From positions 155,869-219,868 of the forward strand of contig CAYMNK010000002.1 in NCBI GenBank assembly GCA_964391805.1: a stretch of DNA of 64,000 nt, written 5' to 3'. Both the position numbers and the translations under genes were made by a program. Below, piece by piece: positions 59,516 to 64,000 of the stretch. This DNA comes from RUG14300 sp964391805. GTDB lineage: Bacteria; Bacillota; Clostridia; Christensenellales; CAG-1252. The notes under the pieces were generated by a model that saw nothing but the letters and a program-made list of their open reading frames with translations, did no database searches and was not told where the DNA came from. Within the stretch, counting starts at the first letter, position 1. Each line of letters starts with the position of its first letter.

Positions 59516-60016
59516 CTATAACTTCATATATTTTCTAAATTCAAACATTCCTTCGCCACCGTCTCCGATAAAGTTTTCTTCTTTAACTTCTCGTATGAAT
59601 TCAACGATATGAAAGCCACATTTGTTTAATTAAAAATAAATGTTCCTTTTATCAAAATATGGGGTACAAGTTTCCCATATTTTAGTTTCCGGATGCCGTC
59701 TTTCTACTTCATCCCAAATCATTTTGCCTAAGCCACTTGACTGCATCCCGTTTTTCACATACAAAATGTGAAGGGAGTTTATCTGTGTTTCTTCATCAAT
59801 AACTACCACCGCACCTCCCACCATTTCATCATCAACCACGGCTTTGTATGCAACTGCACCTTTTGCGTTTAATGAGGAATCAATATCTTTTTCAGGCAAA
59901 ACTATAGCACTTGTCTTTCCGTATTTTGATTCAAATCCTTTTTGAAAAGATTCTTGCATATCTAATTTATATTGAATCAAGTCTTCTTCTCTTAGTAAAT
60001 CAAGTTTAAAATACAT
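59516..60016 (-). pseudogene. GNAT acetyltransferase interrupted by an in-frame stop
   Basis: Starting at ATG 60016 (GGAGG upstream), the frame encodes an acetyltransferase of the GNAT fold. It has AVAYKAVVDDEMVGGAVVVID and LYVKNGMQSSGLGKMIWDEVERR with the acetyl-CoA loop (here QSSGLG). It then meets TAA at 59630-59632 after KRNIYF. The same frame continues after the stop with LNKCGFHIVEFIREVKEEN and GGEGMFEFRKYMKL to TAG at 59516-59518, which is the expected C-terminal end of a GNAT protein. A single base change would restore it. Either it is a recent pseudogene or the stop is read through. Confidence 0.8.
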
Positions 60017-60141
60017 TAATAATACCTCCATTGCTCTTGTTGGTTTTGGCTACATAATAATTATATCGCCAAACATGAATAAAAGTGTACGATTACTTTT
60101 TTGTTGACTGTGACAGAAATTGCGTACAACATGTGTTAGAT

Positions 60142-60465
60142 TTACATTATAATTTCCGTTTTGAAAAATTTTTCTTGAAAGTCTACTTGTTTTGCTATTT
60201 CTTCCTTTGTTAGCATTACGCCGTCGGGTACTACGATTAATTTATCTTCTACATCATCAATTCGGTGGATTATCGCGATAGCCTTTCCGGTAAATTCACT
60301 TATGGGATAATCAATACCTAAAATATACGCATCTTGTTCTTCACCGTCAGCGGAAAACACATCGGGTACATATCCGTAATTAACCGAATAATAGATGTCA
60401 TCGTGCAACGAATGGTACGAACCAAGCGGTCTATCCACAATAACATTAACGGTTTGACCTAACAT
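60142..60465 (-). CDS. Inorganic pyrophosphatase-fold protein, small
   Basis: The 107-residue product resembles the core of soluble family I pyrophosphatases. It has IYYSVNYGYVPDVFSADGEEQDAYILG, where YxxNYGY and DG-E-x2-D match the substrate and metal region (D65, D67 and D70 in E. coli, with E at the second position here). A later IIHRIDDVEDKLIVVP strand and EEIAKQVDFQEKFFK helix also fit. It is about 70 residues shorter than the true enzyme. It is a paralogue of the protein at 2221-2541. It overlaps the GNAT-Nudix gene by seven bases. It might be a small active or regulatory pyrophosphatase; activity is not certain. Confidence 0.75.
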   Translation of the reverse strand: MLGQTVNVIVDRPLGSYHSLHDDIYYSVNYGYVPDVFSADGEEQDAYILGIDYPISEFTGKAIAIIHRIDDVEDKLIVVPDGVMLTKEEIAKQVDFQEKFFKTEIIM

Positions 60466-61508
60466 CTTAACTCCTTTAACTCTTTTATCACTTCTTTTAC
60501 ATTTTCATAAGAGCATTTATTAAAAAAATCATCTATATTCATCCATTCGACAGATTGTACCCTTTTCTCTTTCGGTAACGGATTTCCGCCGTTTTTCGCT
60601 TCAAAAAGAAAAGGAACAATGCTTTTTCTAATAAGTATATTAGAAGGAGTCAAGAATTCATATGAAAAAGGTTTTAATTCTTTAATAAGATCTTCATTAG
60701 TGATAACAATATTTGTTTCTTCAAAACATTCTCTAATTGCGGTTTCTACTAAAGTTTCGCCCTCTTCTTTATGTCCTTTAGGCAAAGACAATCTCTCAAC
60801 ACCGTAAATTAATTCATTAGTGGCGAGAATTTTATCACCAAGCACAACCACTGCCATTGCACTTAATTCTTCGGTAACTCGTGTTGGATTGACAAAATCA
60901 TCAGGAATGCATATCAATGTCTCGGGATGTGAAAAAATAAGTTTAATATTTTTATTGGGATTGAGGATTAAAGACAAAATGCCATTCTCTTTCGTACCGA
61001 TTTGCGTGTCGAAAACAAGCTTTCTATAAGGCTTAAATCCGCACTTTTCTTGCACTCTTTTTGATTGTGTATTATATCCGAAATAACCGCAAAGGATAAA
61101 GTCAAAACCGGCCTTGTTAAATAAATAATCGCAAACACCTCTCAAGGCTTCGGGCATAAGTCCTCTACCCCAATACTCTTTAGATAAATCATATCCGATT
61201 TCACACCCTAAATAACCATGAAATTCCGTCAAAACATCTTCTAATCCGTATTTACGAATTCCAAGCGAACCAATAACTTTATTGTTTTCTTTCAGCACAA
61301 GAGCAAAGGTATTATCCTCCAAAATAAAGTTATTCAAAAGATCTTGCGTTTGTCGAATATCTTCGTGCGACTTCCAGCCTGCCATTTCAAAGACACCCTT
61401 GACGGATGCATACTCAAAAAGGTCGCTCAAATCACTTTGGTCAAAAGCCCTTAGAATCAACCTGTCCGTTTCTATTCTTATTAATCCTACGTGAAAATCC
61501 GCATTCAT
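60459..61508 (-). CDS. GNAT-Nudix fusion protein
   Basis: The 349-residue product has an N-terminal RimJ-type acetyltransferase (about 1-180; RIETDRLILRAF, EIGYDLSKEYWGRGLMPEAL, GYNTQSKRVQEKCGF). A C-terminal Nudix hydrolase follows (about 205-349). The Nudix box at residues 245-267 fits the GX5EX7REUXEEXGU pattern, with the consensus glycine replaced: KGHKEEGETLVETAIREC then FEETNI. The first half would acetylate a protein N-terminus or small amine; the second would hydrolyse a nucleoside diphosphate linked to another group. The stop overlaps the start of a pyrophosphatase-fold gene, so the two are made together. GGAG lies upstream of the ATG. Confidence 0.85.
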   Translation of the reverse strand: MNADFHVGLIRIETDRLILRAFDQSDLSDLFEYASVKGVFEMAGWKSHEDIRQTQDLLNNFILEDNTFALVLKENNKVIGSLGIRKYGLEDVLTEFHGYLGCEIGYDLSKEYWGRGLMPEALRGVCDYLFNKAGFDFILCGYFGYNTQSKRVQEKCGFKPYRKLVFDTQIGTKENGILSLILNPNKNIKLIFSHPETLICIPDDFVNPTRVTEELSAMAVVVLGDKILATNELIYGVERLSLPKGHKEEGETLVETAIRECFEETNIVITNEDLIKELKPFSYEFLTPSNILIRKSIVPFLFEAKNGGNPLPKEKRVQSVEWMNIDDFFNKCSYENVKEVIKELKELRC

Positions 61509-61687
61509 TTTACATTTCTCCGGTCCGACTGATATTAATCAGCACAATCAATGTGTATGTTTTTGTATAAAAAGCACAAATGAAATCTAAACAAGTTTGG
61601 ATAAAATTAAATTCTCCTTTCCTAAACCAAGCGAAGCAAGATTTCATCCACGTTAGTGGATTTGTTCCGCAAAAGCGGATTTAGTTG
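61509..61687. other. Intergenic region with two small hairpins
   Basis: It holds the upstream region of the GNAT-Nudix gene. Near 61650-61680 there are ATCCACgttaGTGGAT and TCCGCaaaaGCGGA, two short hairpins of unknown role beside the tRNA-Leu terminator. Confidence 0.5.
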
Positions 61688-61712
61688 AAAAAAGCACGCT
61701 TTTGCGTGCCTT
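61688..61712 (-). terminator. Terminator of tRNA-Leu
   Basis: On the minus strand GCACGCaaaaGCGTGC is followed by TTTTTT. Confidence 0.9.
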
Positions 61713-61716
61713 TCTT

Positions 61717-61802
61717 TGGTGCCGATGGTGGGAGTCGAACCCACACGTAGTTGCCTACAACAGATTTTGAGTCTATCACGTCTGCCATTCCATCACATCG
61801 GC
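61717..61802 (-). tRNA. tRNA-Leu (anticodon CAA)
   Basis: Minus strand, 86 bases with encoded CCA. The acceptor stem is GCCGATG/CATCGGC. The anticodon stem ATAGA/TCTGT holds loop CTCAAAA, giving CAA. The long variable arm TGTAGGCAACTACG is typical of tRNA-Leu, and the T arm has GTGGGTTCGACTCCCAC. Confidence 0.95.
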
Positions 61803-61944
61803 TTACTAAATAATGATACCATATCGGTTTTTAAAAAGCAAGTAATTATTTGTTATTTGTAAAAAAATCTTTATAAAAATCTATTATAATCAGTGAGTTG
61901 TGGATATTGAAAGAGGTATTATTTTCATTCGAATTTTCTACATG

Positions 61945-62165
61945 GATAAGATTCCGACGCATTGCGTCGCCCTACGGGTTCGACTTCGGGTTGTCACCCT
62001 TCGCTCAGAAGACAAGATTGGTCGCTATCGCTTGCCTTAATTCGGTTTTTAGATACCGACGCTACGCGTCGCGGCTACGCCGTTCGACTACAGACTTCGT
62101 CTTCCACTCAGTATGACATTGATAGTACAGTGCTATGCAACTTTTTCACGCAATATGACCGCGTA
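61945..62165 (+). repeat. Dispersed structured repeat block 18
   Basis: GGATAAGATTCCGACGCattGCGTCG, GGGTTCGACTTC, GGGTtgtcACCC and CGCTCAGAAGACA form the first unit. The second has AGATACCGACGCtacGCGTCG with GGCtacGCC, TTCGACTAC, AGACttcGTCT and CTCAGTATGACATTG. Confidence 0.85.
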
Positions 62166-62237
62166 ATGTGGTTATTTTATTGAAAAAGTTTGTGCTTTAA
62201 TAAGTTTTTTTTACAAGGAATTAAATAACGATAGTTT

Positions 62238-62263
62238 CGCCCTGCAGATTCAACTGCAGGGCG
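62238..62263. repeat. Perfect inverted repeat, degenerate repeat remnant
   Basis: CGCCCTGCAG and CTGCAGGGCG flank ATTCAA, with preceding GGAATTAAATAACGATAG. It looks like a decayed copy of the main repeat in which the TTCGACTAC core has become part of a hairpin. Confidence 0.6.
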
Positions 62264-62328
62264 TTGTTCTTGCTATCTATAACAAAAAAATACTTTTTAT
62301 TTATATTCGGTTAATCTGTAAAATCAAC

Positions 62329-63792
62329 TTAATGTATTACTACAGGCCAGTTTTTTGTTGTAACAGATGACGATATACATTTGCTGTTTCCATGTGCCTG
62401 AATTTCGATATCAAGTGAACTTACGTTTTTGAAAGCAATTATATCGGATAAATCATATGCCGGATTATAAGTCGTAATCAATTCTTGATCTTCTCCGTTT
62501 ATAGTAAGCTTAATGGTATAACTAACTGCTCCGTCCACAGCACCCCAAGTAATCCTGCCATCCATACTCAATTTGACACTCGATTCATCCACACTACCCA
62601 GCAAATTTATACTATATGTACTGTTATTACCACATGTTTGCGACGACAAACAATATACGTTATTCTCATCAAATATGCCACCAATTGCATAAACACCAAC
62701 CTCGTATTTTCCAGCACCGTTAGGATTATACCTAAAAGATGTTTCCGTGCTTGTTGTAACCACGCCACCGATGATATATGCATATCCGTTTGCATTAGGT
62801 GTTTCCAAGGTAATATCAACCAATATTTCACCGTTTGCTTTATATGACGACTCCGAATATCCGATTTTAAAATCAGGAGTTGATAGTTGTCTTGTTTCCT
62901 GTTCGATGGTAGCAAAGCCCGAACTTATTGTTCTTCTACCGCCGTCACCTATCGCTTTTACCTGAACTGTATAAGTTTTTAGTTTGTTAAAGTTAGGTAT
63001 AACATAATATTCTTCTCCCGATACGTGAACATCCAAAGAGGCAACCTCTCCGTCAATATAGAAGACATAGCTGGTTGCATCCGATACAGCGTTCCAAGTA
63101 TACCTATCGGTTCCCAAAGTAAGCTTAGGCGTTTTTAGTTTATAATCGGCACCAACGACATCATCCCAGTAAAGAACTCCGTCTTCAAGATGAATATTTC
63201 GTGCTGTCTCTAAATAAACGAAAGTCTTTTCTGTCGCAACATTGCTATCAAAAGAAGTAGCATGATTACCAAGTGCTCTGATGCTTATCGTAAAATTTGC
63301 ATTATGCGGATCAAATTCATAAGAAGTTTTATTTACCGTTTCGCTGTAACTGTCTGTAGAAGTTTGAACTGAAATTTCATAACCGTTTGCGTAACTTATA
63401 CCCTGCCAAGATAACGTACTCGTCAGCGAATTAAAACTGATTTTAGTTTTATCCACCTCACCACAAATGGTAACCGTTTTTGATGCACTGTATTTAGAAT
63501 AATAGCAAACGCTTCCGCTGTCGGAATCAGCCTTTGCACATATTTTTATTGTGTGAGTTCCGGCGAGCAATCCATCGTACGAAAGGTCGTATACTTTATT
63601 ATCGGTTCCGTCTACGTTGACGAGATAATAAGTTGCTCCGTCAACGGGAGCGAAAGAAATCACACCATTATCACTGACGGTAGGAATAACTTTACGTTCG
63701 GTCGTTTGCTTATAGTTTGTATAAGTACGCATTTTTACGCCGGGTTTGACATAGTTTTCAAGCCAAATTAATAACCATTGTTTGAATTTCAA
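62329..63792 (-). CDS. Chimera: integrase N-terminal segment fused to Ig/Fn3-like repeats
   Basis: The 487-residue product starts at TTG 63792, with AAGGAGAT eight bases upstream. Residues 1-38 (KFKQWLLIWLENYVKP, then RTYTNYKQTTERKVIP) look like the beginning of the SAM-like core-binding domain of phage or transposon tyrosine recombinases. From about residue 39 the sequence is a series of beta-rich units with the recurring pattern x-W-x2-V-x-GA-x2-Y-x-(F/V)-x2-(D/N)G, as in TLSWQGISYANGYEISV, YTWNAVSDATSYVFYIDG and ITWGAVDGAVSYTIKL. These resemble fibronectin III or Ig-like modules of surface proteins. No signal peptide, anchor motif or catalytic recombinase domain is present. Export is therefore doubtful. 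It may be a product of recombination. Confidence 0.75.
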   Translation of the reverse strand: MKFKQWLLIWLENYVKPGVKMRTYTNYKQTTERKVIPTVSDNGVISFAPVDGATYYLVNVDGTDNKVYDLSYDGLLAGTHTIKICAKADSDSGSVCYYSKYSASKTVTICGEVDKTKISFNSLTSTLSWQGISYANGYEISVQTSTDSYSETVNKTSYEFDPHNANFTISIRALGNHATSFDSNVATEKTFVYLETARNIHLEDGVLYWDDVVGADYKLKTPKLTLGTDRYTWNAVSDATSYVFYIDGEVASLDVHVSGEEYYVIPNFNKLKTYTVQVKAIGDGGRRTISSGFATIEQETRQLSTPDFKIGYSESSYKANGEILVDITLETPNANGYAYIIGGVVTTSTETSFRYNPNGAGKYEVGVYAIGGIFDENNVYCLSSQTCGNNSTYSINLLGSVDESSVKLSMDGRITWGAVDGAVSYTIKLTINGEDQELITTYNPAYDLSDIIAFKNVSSLDIEIQAHGNSKCISSSVTTKNWPVVIH

Positions 63793-63886
63793 TTTTAATA
63801 TCTCCTTATTTTTGATTTAAATAAAATGCTTTTAGTTTAAAACATAAATGTTAGTTTGACAAAAAACAATAATCAAACAAAAAAAT

Positions 63887-63917
63887 AAAAACTGCGTTTT
63901 GATGAAGTGCAGTTTTT
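63887..63917 (+). terminator. Hairpin with T run beside the insertion sequence
   Basis: AAAACTGC at 63887-63894 pairs with GCAGTTTT at 63909-63916. A T run follows on the plus strand and an A run precedes it. No plus-strand gene lies just upstream, so it may protect the neighbouring element from read-through. Confidence 0.4.
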
Positions 63918-63950
63918 GAGAAAAAATAAAAATTTTAAAAATAAGATGAT

Positions 63951-64000
63951 ATGCACCCCAAAAGTTAGACACTTTTGGAGGTGCATATTTTTATGGGTAA
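63951..64000 (+). mobile_element. Left edge of an insertion sequence, cut by window end
   Basis: TGCACC at 63952-63957 and GGTGCA at 63980-63985 form a hairpin that includes CAAAAG/CTTTTG. A possible ATG (63993) starts the first reading frame (ATGGGTAA). The same string occurs in reverse complement at 48573-48606. The sequence resembles ends of IS3-family elements. Confidence 0.6.

Noticed and set aside
12718..62183. Short reading frames inside the repeat blocks sharing peptides such as SVVELRSS
   Set aside because: They arise from translation of the repeated DNA, lack ribosome binding sites and follow no coding pattern.
62329..63792. Calling this a tyrosine recombinase
   Set aside because: Only about 38 N-terminal residues resemble one; the catalytic core with its Arg, His and Tyr residues is absent.
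1..64000. Defence island, retron or toxin-antitoxin system
   Set aside because: No reverse transcriptase, nuclease cluster, restriction enzyme or recognisable toxin-antitoxin pair was found on either strand.

Overview
The window is a gene-dense piece of chromosome from a low-GC, anaerobic, Gram-positive-type bacterium, most likely an uncultured gut-type member of the Clostridia (Bacillota). Support for this comes from a GerW/YtfJ sporulation protein, a DUF4364 protein, an ecfA1-ecfA2-ecfT-truA operon, a trimeric NADH/ferredoxin [FeFe] hydrogenase, a sodium-pumping biotin-dependent decarboxylase and Firmicutes-type ribosome binding sites. No phage block, CRISPR array or rRNA operon was seen. 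The species assignment is inference.

Layout. 1-3.1 kb: plus-strand operon with a truncated surface beta-helix protein, a two-helix membrane protein, a pyrophosphatase-fold protein and an unknown protein. 3.4-7.9 kb: EF-G2-like GTPase, glutamate-racemase-like protein, an unknown protein and DUF4364. 8.3-12.2 kb: operon with a membrane-anchored exported protein, a small membrane protein, YtfJ, a D,D-carboxypeptidase and an RsuA/RluB pseudouridine synthase. 13-14 kb: a 59-residue membrane protein diverging from an ArsR regulator. 14.2-19.6 kb: valS diverging from an SsuABC-like ABC importer. 19.7-23.8 kb: nagB, a two-gene SUF module, and a MarR regulator whose operator recurs before an HXXEE membrane protein. 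24.2-28.9 kb: ATP-grasp, alpha/beta hydrolase, radical SAM, YccF and biotin ligase. 29.5-33.2 kb: oxaloacetate/methylmalonyl-CoA decarboxylase-type sodium pump. 33.4-41.8 kb: a VanZ/Ig-like hybrid, an amino-acid permease, FeoAB plus its Cys-rich partner, and a YwaF-like protein. 42.5-48.5 kb: tRNA-Pro, queH, an IS3-family element, a metallo-beta-lactamase protein and an HtrA-like lipoprotein. 48.8-53 kb: hydABC. 53.7-58.4 kb: pepV and ecfA1-ecfA2-ecfT-truA. 58.8-64 kb: cyclase, a broken GNAT gene, a GNAT-Nudix fusion with a second pyrophosphatase-like gene, tRNA-Leu, a chimeric Ig-like repeat protein, and the edge of another insertion sequence.

Physiology. NADH and reduced ferredoxin would be reoxidised by the hydrogenase. 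Decarboxylation of a biotin-bound carboxyl group would export sodium, with the nearby biotin ligase able to charge the carrier protein. FeoAB supplies ferrous iron and the SUF pair assembles the Fe-S clusters that the hydrogenase and radical SAM enzymes need.

The most unusual feature is the intergenic DNA. Almost every long gap holds copies of a dispersed structured repeat made of interchangeable modules built around the strings TTCGACTAC and GCTCAGTATGAC. Its small hairpins change sequence from copy to copy while keeping base pairing. One module has terminal inverted repeats and occurs in both orientations, and a second hairpin family behaves the same way. An IS3-family element has inserted into one copy. 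Other points of interest are an integrase N-terminus fused to Ig-like repeats, a VanZ domain split by a large extracellular insert, paralogous degenerate pyrophosphatase-fold proteins, and several genes whose promoters suggest leaderless mRNAs.
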